From Paenibacillus soyae (GTDB taxonomy: Bacteria > Bacillota > Bacilli > Paenibacillales > Paenibacillaceae), in assembly GCF_024623455.1 (NCBI RefSeq), contig NZ_JANIPJ010000004.1:186001-250000 (forward strand): DNA of 64,000 bases, in the 5' to 3' direction. The notes beneath the pieces are model-generated. The model was given only the letters and a program-made list of their open reading frames with translations. It ran no database searches and was not told where the DNA came from. How positions within the stretch are numbered: the first letter of the stretch is position 1; every line of letters begins with the position of its first letter. Shown here one piece after another: positions 33,890-42,103 of this stretch. A program made the position numbers and the translations under genes.

Positions 33890-35127
33890 GCGATCACGCT
33901 CCCTTCGAGCGCGGCCGGCAGCTCCTGCAGCTGACGGATCTCGTAAACCGGCCAGCCGCGGCTCTCCACGATTTTTTTCCAGGCCACGTTGCCGGATATT
34001 TTCTCAGCCGAGCGGATATGAATGAGACAAGGGGTCACGCCTTTGCGCGACAGCCATTCCATGCTCTGAATAATTTGGCTTCCCGTATCGGGCGAGATCA
34101 GCAGCGCGAAGCTGCCGGGCTCGACGATGGAATCCGCAAGCTGCAGCGAGTGATAGATCGGCTGCGGAGCGTCCGCCTCGACGAACGTCAGATGCTTCAT
34201 GACCATATTGCGCTGCTCCATGCCGGACTTCGGCGGCAGCATCGTCACTCTCTCGCCGATGGACAACAAGCCGATCGCCGTATCGTCGCGCGAGCCGTGC
34301 TCCATGAACGAAGCCGCAGCGGAGACGGCCAGCTCGAACTGCTCATCGGCCGAAGCGCTGGAAGAAGCCGCGTAGCGATCGAGAATGATCAGCGTCCGGG
34401 GAAGGGATTCCCGCTCGAAAGCCTTCGACTTCCACTCTCCCGTCTTCGCCGTCGCGTTCCAATGGACGCGCGACAGCCTGTCGCCGTGATGATACTCGCG
34501 GACGCCGTTGATCTGCGTCGTTTCCTTCGCGGAACGCGAGGCGGCGGCATGGGAGTAAGGTCCGCGAATGCCGCGCTGGAAGCCGTTCCACTGCCTGAGC
34601 GGCACGGTCTGCGGCAGAACGCTGAACACGGCCTCCCTGCGGAACGTTCCCGCGTGCTCGAATAAGCCGAAGACGTCATAGGAGAGACATTCGGTATCCC
34701 GGAAGCGGTACTCGCCTCTCGTGAGCGGAGGCGTCCGGTACGAAACGTCTCCCGAGCGTTTCCAGTTGGGAACGAACGACGTCTCGAAGCTCAGCTGCTG
34801 GCCGTTATGCCGATGCAGGACATCCCTCACGATGACATACGGCAATGGGAAATATCCCGGAATTTTTACATTCAGCTGGACCTCCAGCGCGCCTCCGGAG
34901 GAAATGGGCCCGTGCGGGGAAACGCCATGCGCCTGATAGGTCCGGCTTCCCGTTACCTTGCTGATGCCGCTCCACCGGCCGAGCATGAGATACACGAGCA
35001 GCAGGTTAAGAATAATAAATAACATGAATGCGGTTTTGCCGCCCTGGAACAAAAAGTAGAAAAGACTGCAGCCGTACACGAAAGCGATGAACCGCCAGCG
35101 AATCCGTTTTGCTTTCTTCGCTTCCAT
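33886..35127 (-). CDS. DUF58 domain protein
   Basis: A ~413-residue protein with two N-terminal helices and a DUF58 domain (signature H-H-G-D-R-L-S-R-V-H-W-N-A-T-A-K-T-G around residue 225 and L-I-I-L-D-R-Y with a degenerate MIDAS-like site), related to von Willebrand A folds. The start could be ATG at 35127 or TTG at 35142; both have weak ribosome sites, fitting coupled translation from the MoxR gene, whose stop is at 35132. The domain is usually a partner or client of the MoxR chaperone ATPase. Confidence 0.87.
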   Translation of the reverse strand: MEAKKAKRIRWRFIAFVYGCSLFYFLFQGGKTAFMLFIILNLLLVYLMLGRWSGISKVTGSRTYQAHGVSPHGPISSGGALEVQLNVKIPGYFPLPYVIVRDVLHRHNGQQLSFETSFVPNWKRSGDVSYRTPPLTRGEYRFRDTECLSYDVFGLFEHAGTFRREAVFSVLPQTVPLRQWNGFQRGIRGPYSHAAASRSAKETTQINGVREYHHGDRLSRVHWNATAKTGEWKSKAFERESLPRTLIILDRYAASSSASADEQFELAVSAAASFMEHGSRDDTAIGLLSIGERVTMLPPKSGMEQRNMVMKHLTFVEADAPQPIYHSLQLADSIVEPGSFALLISPDTGSQIIQSMEWLSRKGVTPCLIHIRSAEKISGNVAWKKIVESRGWPVYEIRQLQELPAALEGSVIA

Positions 35128-35131
35128 GGCG

Positions 35132-36088
35132 TTATCGCTCAAGCCGGACCGGCACTTTCGTGGATTGCAGCACTTGCAGGGCGACGTCCCTCGATTGAAG
35201 GCCGTTCATTCTTGCTTCCGTTCGAAGCAGCAGGCGGTGCGAGAGGACGAACGGCGCAAGCGCTTTAACATCATCCGGCGTGACATAATCGCGCTGCTTC
35301 AAGTAAGCGCTCGCTTTGGCGGCGCGCGTCAGCGCGATCGCCGCGCGCGGGCTTGCGCCCAGCATGACGCTGGCGTGGTCCCGGGTGCCCCGGACAAGGC
35401 TCACGATATATTTGCCGACGGCGTCGTCGATATGAACGCCCAGCACCTGGCTTTGGATTTGAATCATATCTCCGGTCTCCAGCACGGGTTGCACGTTATC
35501 GGAAGGGTGGTAGCTCCCGCTTGACGAGATCATCTTCTGCTCGTCGTCCTGGCTAGGGTAGCCAAGCGAAAGCTTCATCATGAACCGGTCGAGCTGCGCT
35601 TCCGGAAGCGTATACGTGCCTTCGAACTCGATCGGGTTCTGCGTGGCGAGCAGAATGAACGGCGCGGGCAGCTCGTACGTGTCGCCGTCCACCGTCACGC
35701 AGCCCTCCTCCATCGCCTCGAGCAGCGCGGACTGCGTCTTCGTCGTCGCGCGGTTGATCTCGTCGGCGAGCAATATATTGGTCATGACCGGACCCGGCCG
35801 GAAGATGAAGCTTTCTTGTTTGGGATGGTAGATCGATACGCCCGTTATATCCGTAGGCAGAAGGTCGGGGTTGCACTGAATCCTCCTGAATTGTCCTCCA
35901 ATCGACTTTGCCAGCGCTTTCACCAGCTGGGTCTTGCCCGTTCCCGGCACATCCTCGAGGAGAACGTGTCCGCCGGCCATGACCGCGATCAGCAATCTCT
36001 CAATCTCTTCTTGCTTTCCCAGGATACAAGTGTTTAAGTTTCGAAGTATCGTCGAGCATAATTGCATGTCAGCAGTACGAATATCCAT
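35132..36088 (-). CDS. MoxR-family AAA ATPase
   Basis: A 318-residue AAA+ chaperone-like ATPase. Walker A E-D-V-P-G-T-G-K-T-Q near residue 46, Walker B L-L-A-D-E-I-N-R and sensor 1 A-T-Q-N-P-I-E-F-E-G-T-Y are canonical. GGGAGG precedes the ATG. First gene of a three-gene operon with DUF58 and transglutaminase proteins. MoxR proteins are thought to help activate metal- or VWA-containing partners; here the client is probably the DUF58 protein. Confidence 0.93.
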   Translation of the reverse strand: MDIRTADMQLCSTILRNLNTCILGKQEEIERLLIAVMAGGHVLLEDVPGTGKTQLVKALAKSIGGQFRRIQCNPDLLPTDITGVSIYHPKQESFIFRPGPVMTNILLADEINRATTKTQSALLEAMEEGCVTVDGDTYELPAPFILLATQNPIEFEGTYTLPEAQLDRFMMKLSLGYPSQDDEQKMISSSGSYHPSDNVQPVLETGDMIQIQSQVLGVHIDDAVGKYIVSLVRGTRDHASVMLGASPRAAIALTRAAKASAYLKQRDYVTPDDVKALAPFVLSHRLLLRTEARMNGLQSRDVALQVLQSTKVPVRLER

Positions 36089-36199
36089 TTCATAACCTCC
36101 CGGAATTGAGTCTAGGAATGCGCTTTAATAATAGAAGAAGTTCAAAAAGTTGAAAAACGTGCTGAAAAGCGGACTTTTTGAGCAAGTTATAATAGTACT

Positions 36200-36228
36200 A
36201 TTTTACAGTAGGTTATAGACATTAACAA
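36200..36228 (-). promoter_or_regulatory. Probable promoter of the MoxR operon
   Basis: Minus-strand TTGTTA (36223-36228), 17-base spacer, TAAAAT (36200-36205), about 110 bases before the start at 36088. The stretch 36089-36240 is AT-rich and holds no gene. Confidence 0.5.
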
Positions 36229-36241
36229 ATCGTGTTCTTCC

Positions 36242-36276
36242 AAAAAAAATTGGAGAATCCCACAGGATTCTCCAAT
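36242..36276 (-). terminator. Terminator of the spoVA operon
   Basis: ATTGGAGAATCC (36249-36260) and GGATTCTCCAAT (36265-36276) form a perfect 12-bp stem with a four-base loop, followed on the minus strand by eight U residues. It is 20 bases after the spoVAE stop. Confidence 0.92.
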
Positions 36277-36296
36277 TACCACAAGTTTCTATTTGC

Positions 36297-36647
36297 CTAT
36301 CCTTTAGGCCGAACGACCAGGGCGGCGAGGAACGAGAAGATGATCGCCGCCGAGATGCCGGCGCTCGTCACTTTGAAGATGCCCGAGATGACGCCGATCC
36401 AGCCGGAGTTATGCAGCTCCGTCAGCGCGCCGTGAACAAGCGCGTTGCCGAAGCTCGTAATCGGGACGGAAGCGCCCGCGCCGGCGAATTTGACGAGCGG
36501 CTCGTACAAGTCGAAGCCGTCGATGATGGCGCCGATTACGACGAGCGTGGCCATCGTATGGGCGGGAGTAAGCTTCAGAACGTCGAACATCAGCTGGCCG
36601 ATCACGCAGATGGCGCCTCCGACCAGGAAAGCCCACAAGAAGATCAT
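36297..36647 (-). CDS. spoVAE: Stage V sporulation protein AE
   Basis: A 116-residue membrane protein (SpoVAEb type), part of the inner spore membrane channel that moves dipicolinic acid with calcium. Four hydrophobic helices start at I-F-L-W-A-F-L-V-G-G-A. The conserved F-A-G-A-G-A-S-V-P-I-T-S-F-G-N-A-L motif matches the equivalent stretch in SpoVAC. The start at 36647 has AAAGGAG and overlaps the spoVAD stop by ATGA; upstream in-frame codons lack a site. Confidence 0.93.
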   Translation of the reverse strand: MIFLWAFLVGGAICVIGQLMFDVLKLTPAHTMATLVVIGAIIDGFDLYEPLVKFAGAGASVPITSFGNALVHGALTELHNSGWIGVISGIFKVTSAGISAAIIFSFLAALVVRPKG

Positions 36648-37666
36648 GGCGATAACTCCTTTCCCGCAGCAATGGCCACAGCATGGGCAATACAAGGAAT
36701 GCTCTCGCCTTGCTGGAATGATAAAGGCGACAGCAGCGCGCCCGTCGCCACGACCAATACGCGCTTTAGCTCTCCGCGCGCGATCCGCTTGAGCAGATGC
36801 CCGTACGTCACGACGGCCGAGCAGCCGCAGCCGCTGCCGCCTGCCTGAACCTTCTGCTTCTCTACGTCGTACACCATCAGGCCGCAGTCGTTAAATTCCG
36901 TATGGTCCATCGGCACCCCGTTCTGCATAAGCAGATCCTTGGCGATCGGATGGCCGACGCCAGCCAAATCGCCGGTCACGATGAGATCATAGTCGCCCGG
37001 TGTCCTGCCCGTATCGTTGAAGTGCGCCTGAATCGTATCGACGGCGGCCGGCGCCATCGCCGCGCCCATATTGAACGGATCCGTGATGCCCAGGTCGACG
37101 ACTTTGCCGATCGTCGCGCATTCCACGACGGGACCCTCTCCGGTCGACGCGACGATCGCGGCGCCGGCTCCCGTCACGGTATATTGCGCCGTCGGAGGCT
37201 TCTGCGAGCCATACTCCGTCGGATAACGGAACTGCTTCTCCGCCGTGCAGTTATGGCTGCACGTGCCGGCCATCACATGCGTGGCCGCGCCGCTGTCGAC
37301 AAGCTGCGAAGCGATCGCCAGCGATTCCATCGAAGTTGAGCACGCCCCGAATACGCCGAGGTACGGAGCCCCGAGCGACCGTGCGGCGAAGCTGTTGCTG
37401 ATGATCTGATTCATCAGATCCCCGCCGACATAGAAGTTGATGCCGCTTTTGTCCATCTTCGCGTTCTGGATGGCGAATTCCGAGGCTTGCTCAAGCAATA
37501 GCCGCTCGGCTTTCTCCCAGCTTTTCTGCTGCATGTCGAGCTCGGGATGCACCAGATCGAATTCCGAAGCGAGAGGCCCTTCCCCTTCGTCGGGTCCGAC
37601 CACGGTTGCCGCTCCGATAATGACGGGTTTGTTCTCGAACCACCAGGATTGTTTGCCGCGGAGCAT
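36644..37666 (-). CDS. spoVAD: Stage V sporulation protein AD
   Basis: A 340-residue protein of the thiolase fold that binds dipicolinic acid and works in DPA uptake during sporulation and release in germination. It begins L-R-G-K-Q-S-W-x-F-E-N-K-P-V-I-I-G-A-A-T-V-V-G, and the G-A-C-S-T-S-M-E-S-L and G-S-G-C-G-C-S-A motifs are typical. The ATG at 37666 comes one base after the spoVAC stop, with GGGGGG in front; the frame is open much further upstream but only as antisense-like sequence inside spoVAC. Confidence 0.94.
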   Translation of the reverse strand: MLRGKQSWWFENKPVIIGAATVVGPDEGEGPLASEFDLVHPELDMQQKSWEKAERLLLEQASEFAIQNAKMDKSGINFYVGGDLMNQIISNSFAARSLGAPYLGVFGACSTSMESLAIASQLVDSGAATHVMAGTCSHNCTAEKQFRYPTEYGSQKPPTAQYTVTGAGAAIVASTGEGPVVECATIGKVVDLGITDPFNMGAAMAPAAVDTIQAHFNDTGRTPGDYDLIVTGDLAGVGHPIAKDLLMQNGVPMDHTEFNDCGLMVYDVEKQKVQAGGSGCGCSAVVTYGHLLKRIARGELKRVLVVATGALLSPLSFQQGESIPCIAHAVAIAAGKELSP

Positions 37667-37667
37667 G

Positions 37668-38159
37668 TTATTGCCCCCCGGTTCCCAGAATAAGATGCGC
37701 GATGCCGACAAAAAATGCCGCGACCGTGCCGTACACGATAACGGCGCCCGCGAGCTTGAACATGTTGCCCCCCACGCCGAGCACGAGCCCTTCGCTTCGA
37801 TGCTCCAGCGCCGCGGAGCACATCGAATTCGCAAAGCCCGTCACCGGCACGGCCGAACCCGCGCCCGCGAATTGCGCAAGCTTGTCGTAAACCCCTAGAC
37901 TCGTCAAAATAACGGATATCAGGATCAGAACCGCAACCGTCGGATTGCTCGCCTCCTCGGGCGTCATGTTCATCAAATGAACGAAAAGCTCGGATATCGC
38001 TTGTCCGACGAGGCAGATCGAACCGCCGACAAGAAACGCTTTGACGCAATTGCCAAGCACAGAACGGGGCGGTTCCTTCTCTTTGGCGAAGGCTTGGTAT
38101 TCCTTCGGCGACATCGACATCTTTTTGTATGGGCTTGAAGTGTTTCCTTTCGACGCCAA
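37668..38159 (-). CDS. spoVAC: Stage V sporulation protein AC
   Basis: A ~163-residue membrane protein, mechanosensitive channel component for DPA release. It has four helices, the conserved F-A-G-A-G-S-A-V-P-V-T-G-F-A-N-S-M motif and an N-terminal P-K-E-Y-Q-A-F region. I prefer a TTG start at 38159 because AAGGGAGG lies eight bases upstream; the ATG at 38201 has no ribosome site and may sit at the transcription start. It heads the C-D-E trio and is presumably expressed in the forespore under sigma-G. Confidence 0.9.
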   Translation of the reverse strand: MASKGNTSSPYKKMSMSPKEYQAFAKEKEPPRSVLGNCVKAFLVGGSICLVGQAISELFVHLMNMTPEEASNPTVAVLILISVILTSLGVYDKLAQFAGAGSAVPVTGFANSMCSAALEHRSEGLVLGVGGNMFKLAGAVIVYGTVAAFFVGIAHLILGTGGQ

Positions 38160-38231
38160 TTCCGTTTCCTCCCTTATAACATAAGCTTCAATCCTTTTCA
38201 TTATTTGTAGGTAGCGAATCGGTTATGCCAA

Positions 38232-38278
38232 CAAAAAAAGAATGGCTCATTCCGCCGCGCGGCGGAATGAGCCATTCT
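38232..38278 (-). terminator. Strong terminator of the isomerase/dehydrogenase operon
   Basis: AGAATGGCTCATTCCGCC (38239-38256) and its perfect complement (38261-38278) form an 18-bp stem with loop GCGC. On the minus strand seven U residues follow (38232-38238). Confidence 0.93.
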
Positions 38279-38293
38279 TCATGGAATAGAAGC

Positions 38294-39142
38294 TTATGCT
38301 CTTACGGATAGGCCTGCCGCTTCGAATACAAGGTCAAAACCGTTCTTCGAGCGCTGCGCCAGCTCCTCCGGCGTTCCTTGCGGCGGAGCCGCGGCCAAAA
38401 TTTCCTGCGCGACGGGACCCTCGTAACCGATCTCCTGCAGAGCCTTCAGGAAGCTGGCGAGATCAATAACGCCTTCGCCCGGATAAAGCCGCCCGTTGTC
38501 GAGCGCTTCCTCCACGGGTACGTCGGGCGCGTCATTAATGTGGACATGGACGATCTGGTCCTTCCGCAGCGCCTCGATCGCGCTCGCGTCCATTCCGTTC
38601 GTGTACCAATGATAAGCGTCCAGCAGGAGGCCTACGTTCGGCTCTCCGATCGCGTCAATCCAATCAAGCGTCTCTTGCATCGTCCAAATAAACGGATTTT
38701 TCCATGCCGTGCGCAAATGATGCGGACCCACAAATTCCAGTCCTAGCGATAGGCCGTATTCGCCGAGAATGACGGCGCACTCGCGAAGCCTGCGGGTCGC
38801 AAGCGCCATGAAATGCGCGGCCTTCAGGTCCGTCGACGGCAAAATATACGTGCAGCAGCGCGTGCAGCCCAGCTTCTGGGCAGCCTCGGCCGACTTCGAC
38901 AGCTCCTTCAGCCCGTTCGCGAACTGCTCCTCCGTTCCCCGCCATTCCACAGGCAACCCGATCGATCCGACGACGACGCCATGCTTCTCCAGCAATCTCT
39001 TCGCCTCTACCTCGCCATACTTTTCAATTAAGGCTCTCGCGTCCAGGTCAACCGCCTGGAATCCGAATTTTCCCGCTAGTTCTATCAGCTGCCGCTCATC
39101 CTCCAGCTTGCCCAGCCCGGCGCCCGTAAGTCCTCTCAGCAT
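38294..39142 (-). CDS. Sugar phosphate isomerase/epimerase (xylose-isomerase-like TIM barrel)
   Basis: A 282-residue AP-endonuclease-2/IolE-type TIM barrel. Metal and substrate residues appear at strand ends: L-G-L-E-F-V-G-P-H-H, L-L-L-D-A-Y-H-W-Y, V-H-V-H-I-N-D-A-P and Q-E-I-L. Such enzymes isomerise or epimerise free sugars, keto-inositols or hydroxy acids. It ends in a strong terminator and starts 12 bases after the oxidoreductase stop, so the two likely work in one catabolic route; the substrate is unknown. Confidence 0.9.
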   Translation of the reverse strand: MLRGLTGAGLGKLEDERQLIELAGKFGFQAVDLDARALIEKYGEVEAKRLLEKHGVVVGSIGLPVEWRGTEEQFANGLKELSKSAEAAQKLGCTRCCTYILPSTDLKAAHFMALATRRLRECAVILGEYGLSLGLEFVGPHHLRTAWKNPFIWTMQETLDWIDAIGEPNVGLLLDAYHWYTNGMDASAIEALRKDQIVHVHINDAPDVPVEEALDNGRLYPGEGVIDLASFLKALQEIGYEGPVAQEILAAAPPQGTPEELAQRSKNGFDLVFEAAGLSVRA

Positions 39143-39154
39143 GCTCCCTGCCTC

Positions 39155-40231
39155 CTATTTGTTCAGATTCCAGTCCAGAATCACTTCATGTCCGGTTCTC
39201 GAGCTTTCGTAGATGGCGTCAAGAATCAGATTGTTCGTAAAGCCCGTAAGCGCAGACGTTATCGGCGTTGCCCCGGTTTGAATGCATTCCAGGAAATGTC
39301 GGCTGAGGCGCGCCCTCTCGCCTTCGTCGTTGTCCGGCTTCGTCAGCGGCGTCTCCAGCGGTCGGTTGAACTTCTCGGTCAGCAGCTTGCCGGAACCTCC
39401 TCTATAGCTCGCTCCGCCTTCCGTGCCCATCAGATGTACGAACGGCGTATTGTCCGTATCCATATGAACCGCCCAGCTGACCTCGAGGGACAAGGTGCTG
39501 CCGTCCTCCATCTTGATCAGCGCCGTCGCTAGATCCTCGACATCATAAATGCCGTCCCAGTTCGGCTTGCCCCATGTTCCGATGCCCTTGCGCTTCGGAC
39601 CGAACTCCGCGTAAGTGGAGCCGTAGACCGAAACCGGCTTCGGATTGCCCATCAAATATAAGGCCAGATCCAGCATATGCACGCCGATATCGATCAACGG
39701 ACCGCCGCCGGACTGATCCATCCTCGTAAACCAGGTACCCCAGCCCGGAATCCCTTTGCGTCTGAACCAGCCGGTTTTGGCGGTATAAATTTTACCGAGC
39801 TCGCCGCGCTCCACTTGCTCCTTGATCGCCATCGGAATCGCTTCCCACCGCATCTGATGACCGACCATCACGACGCGGTCCGACTTATCCGCCGCCTGCA
39901 AGATTTGGCGTGCTGCATCGCTGTTGATGCCCATCGGCTTCTCCAGCAGTACATGCTTGCCGGCTTCGATCGCCTGAACGGCAAGCGCCGCGTGGAATTG
40001 GTTCGGCACTCCGATGACGACCGCGTCGACGTCGCTGCGTGCGATCAGCTCCTCCGGCGTCGCGGTTACGGCCGGGATGCCGTGCTGCACCGCCCTTTCT
40101 TGCGCCAGCGGAAGGTATGCATCCGTAATCGCCGTAATGTCGCACAGCTCCGATAGCTTGGAGAACTCCTGCGCATGCACGTTCCCGATGTTGCCCGCGC
40201 CGATAATGCCGATTCTAATCTTGTTGCCCAT
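39155..40231 (-). CDS. Gfo/Idh/MocA-family oxidoreductase
   Basis: A 358-residue NAD(P)-dependent sugar or inositol dehydrogenase. Rossmann motif G-I-I-G-A-G-N-I-G-N-V-H at the N-terminus, active-site lysine in L-L-E-K-P-M-G, and the C-terminal-domain motif G-G-P-L-I-D-I-G-V-H-M-L-D with the catalytic Asp-His pair. The ATG at 40231 has GGAGG; the frame is open 363 bases upstream but that part overlaps the divergent regulator gene's leader and is not coding. Co-transcribed with the isomerase gene; probably controlled by the divergent AraC regulator. Confidence 0.92.
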   Translation of the reverse strand: MGNKIRIGIIGAGNIGNVHAQEFSKLSELCDITAITDAYLPLAQERAVQHGIPAVTATPEELIARSDVDAVVIGVPNQFHAALAVQAIEAGKHVLLEKPMGINSDAARQILQAADKSDRVVMVGHQMRWEAIPMAIKEQVERGELGKIYTAKTGWFRRKGIPGWGTWFTRMDQSGGGPLIDIGVHMLDLALYLMGNPKPVSVYGSTYAEFGPKRKGIGTWGKPNWDGIYDVEDLATALIKMEDGSTLSLEVSWAVHMDTDNTPFVHLMGTEGGASYRGGSGKLLTEKFNRPLETPLTKPDNDEGERARLSRHFLECIQTGATPITSALTGFTNNLILDAIYESSRTGHEVILDWNLNK

Positions 40232-40282
40232 TCCGATAACCTCCGATATGTCTTCTATTTTCGATTGTCCATGCAACTCATA

Positions 40283-40294
40283 GCAAACGCTTAC
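40283..40294. promoter_or_regulatory. Possible cre/LacI-type operator
   Basis: GCAAACGCTTAC, an imperfect palindrome (8 of 12 positions symmetric) of the form bound by CcpA or LacI-family proteins, lies in the divergent region between the oxidoreductase and AraC genes, about 50 bases from the former start. Several positions differ from the cre consensus. Confidence 0.25.
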
Positions 40295-40372
40295 GCCCTT
40301 TATGTTAAAATAATCGTATCCAAAAAGAGTGCTGGTTTTTTCGATAAATATCTCATTTTTTCGGAGGCTGTC

Positions 40373-41284
40373 ATGACCTACTTTCCAGACTATCTCAAAA
40401 CATATCCGAACATGAATACGTCTAGCCCTCTGCATATCAGCCTTAATCGGCTGCCGAACGGCTTCCGGGCTCACCGGCACGATTTTCTCGAATTTTCGTA
40501 TGTGGTCGAAGGGGCCGGGCGCGAAGCGATCAACGAGACGCTGCACGAAATGCTGCCCGGGACGTTCACGTTCGTGCTGCCGTATCAGATACACGAGCTG
40601 TATACGGGCACGGACGGACCGCTGACCTTATATAATTGCATGTTCAGCATGGACTTGCTGATGGAATCCTCCGCGGGGGAAGGGCTGCTGAGGCTAATCG
40701 ATCTCGCGGGAGAAAGGCCTTTTGTCCAGCTTGAAGGGTCGGATCGCGAGCGGATGAAATGGCTAATCGAGGATATGTACCGGGAGTACGCGGGCCGCGA
40801 GCCTTGGAGGCAGACGATGCTGCAAACCCGCTTGAAGGAAATATTGGTTCTCTTCGACAGGACGAGAAGGACCGCTAAGCTTGGAGGAACAAGCGGCGGC
40901 CATCATTCCGCGGATAGCCTTCGCGCCGGAGATGGAAGGAAGACGGGTTCGATCTGGTCCATCATTCATTACATTCATCAGCATTACCAGGATGAGCTGG
41001 CCTTGTCCGATCTTGCCGCGCGTTTCTCTCTCAGCGTTTCGCGGATGAGCGAGGTGATCAAGGAAACGACCGGTCAAACCTATTCGCAGTTTCTCCGCGA
41101 TCTGCGGCTCCGGCATGCCTGCGGACTGCTCGCCTCGACGGAAATGAGCGTCGCCGAGGTTGCGATGGAGGTCGGCTACGGCTCCTACAAGACATTCTCG
41201 CGGGTATTCCGCGAAAGCAAAGGCCTCGCTCCGAAGGACTATCGCAGATCGATCGCCGCGCGCCGATCTTCCGCTGATACGTAA
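40373..41284 (+). CDS. AraC-family transcription regulator
   Basis: A 303-residue regulator: N-terminal cupin (H-R-H-D-F-L-E-F-S-Y-V-V-E-G and L-P-Y-Q-I-H-E-L) for sugar sensing and two C-terminal helix-turn-helix motifs (L-S-D-L-A-A-R-F-S-L-S-V-S-R-M-S and V-A-E-V-A-M-E-V-G-Y-G-S-Y-K-T-F-S-R-V-F). The ATG at 40373 has GGAGG; the frame is open to 40175 but reaches back over the neighbour's start. It is divergent from the oxidoreductase-isomerase operon, which it very likely activates. Confidence 0.9.
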   Translation: MTYFPDYLKTYPNMNTSSPLHISLNRLPNGFRAHRHDFLEFSYVVEGAGREAINETLHEMLPGTFTFVLPYQIHELYTGTDGPLTLYNCMFSMDLLMESSAGEGLLRLIDLAGERPFVQLEGSDRERMKWLIEDMYREYAGREPWRQTMLQTRLKEILVLFDRTRRTAKLGGTSGGHHSADSLRAGDGRKTGSIWSIIHYIHQHYQDELALSDLAARFSLSVSRMSEVIKETTGQTYSQFLRDLRLRHACGLLASTEMSVAEVAMEVGYGSYKTFSRVFRESKGLAPKDYRRSIAARRSSADT

Positions 41285-41296
41285 ACGAACTTGAAT

Positions 41297-41333
41297 AGCC
41301 GCAAGCGCGCCAGGAGCTGGCATGCTTGCGGCT
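41297..41333. terminator. Hairpin between convergent genes
   Basis: AGCCGCAAGC (41297-41306) pairs with GCTTGCGGCT (41324-41333), with a GCCAG/CTGGC stem inside. No good U-tract on either side, but the position between two gene ends suggests a shared terminator. Confidence 0.5.
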
Positions 41334-41341
41334 TAATGAGT

Positions 41342-42103
41342 TTACAGCTTTGTTTTCCGATCCATGATGTAGAGAATACCGTATAAGAGGACGCTGTTGT
41401 ACAGCAGCTCGTAAAGCACCTCGCCCAGCCGCATATTCTCGAACGGAATAAAGGTGACTTCCTCGTTGCCCGGACCATGGTTCGCAAAGTCCACTTGTAA
41501 AAACACCAAAGACATGCTCGATTCCCTAAACGGAAACAGAATTTCTCCCAGCCATCCAACCAAACTATAAATCGCTATGCATGCGGCGATGCCAAGGAAG
41601 ATCCCCAATTTACCTTCAAACATTCGCGCGATGGCCACCCCGAAGAAAATGACGATGGTCGTCGAGGCGAGCCCGAACACATAGGCCAACAATATGCTGA
41701 GCGCATGGATGATCGTTAAATGCTCCGCAGCTAACGCGGACAACGTCTCGATGTCGAATAGGAGCCTATAAATCCAATCGTGCAGGAAATACAATCCGGC
41801 CAATACCGCATGCGTGGCAAGCAGCAAAACAAAACACGACAACACGGTGTATAGCGACGGAAGAGGAAGCAGCCTCCTGCTGTATGACTTCAAATTGGCA
41901 TTAAACGTCATGCACGCCGCGATAAACGCCAGAAAACCGCAAAAGGCGTAGAGCATGCTTGAGATAACGTATTGCACAGTAGGATCGTAATCCCGATACC
42001 ATGCGAAAACCGAGAAGCCGATTTGGACGGCGATCAAGATGCAGAACATTGCCGTAATCGCGGTTGCGTTGCGCTTCCAATCGTATTTAAGCAGCTTGAT
42101 CAT
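41342..42103 (-). CDS. ABC-2 type membrane permease
   Basis: A 253-residue integral membrane protein with six hydrophobic helices, N-terminus M-I-K-L-L-K-Y-D-W-K-R-N. The true start is the ATG at 42103, overlapping the stop of the ATPase gene by four bases; the longer open frame runs through that gene in another phase. With the ATPase it forms an exporter, probably for a peptide, antibiotic or lipid. The pair, with a GntR gene in front, resembles the B. subtilis ytr operon that responds to cell-wall antibiotics. Confidence 0.87.
   Translation of the reverse strand: MIKLLKYDWKRNATAITAMFCILIAVQIGFSVFAWYRDYDPTVQYVISSMLYAFCGFLAFIAACMTFNANLKSYSRRLLPLPSLYTVLSCFVLLLATHAVLAGLYFLHDWIYRLLFDIETLSALAAEHLTIIHALSILLAYVFGLASTTIVIFFGVAIARMFEGKLGIFLGIAACIAIYSLVGWLGEILFPFRESSMSLVFLQVDFANHGPGNEEVTFIPFENMRLGEVLYELLYNSVLLYGILYIMDRKTKL

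Noticed and set aside
38240..38278. A mobile-element end, because of the perfect 18-bp inverted repeat
   Set aside because: It has a four-base loop and a U-tract directly after a stop codon, the form of a rho-independent terminator, with no transposase gene near.
39155..40594. A longer oxidoreductase starting at 40594
   Set aside because: The extra 121 codons lie over the AraC gene and leader and lack a dehydrogenase motif. The ATG at 40231 has GGAGG and begins the Rossmann fold.
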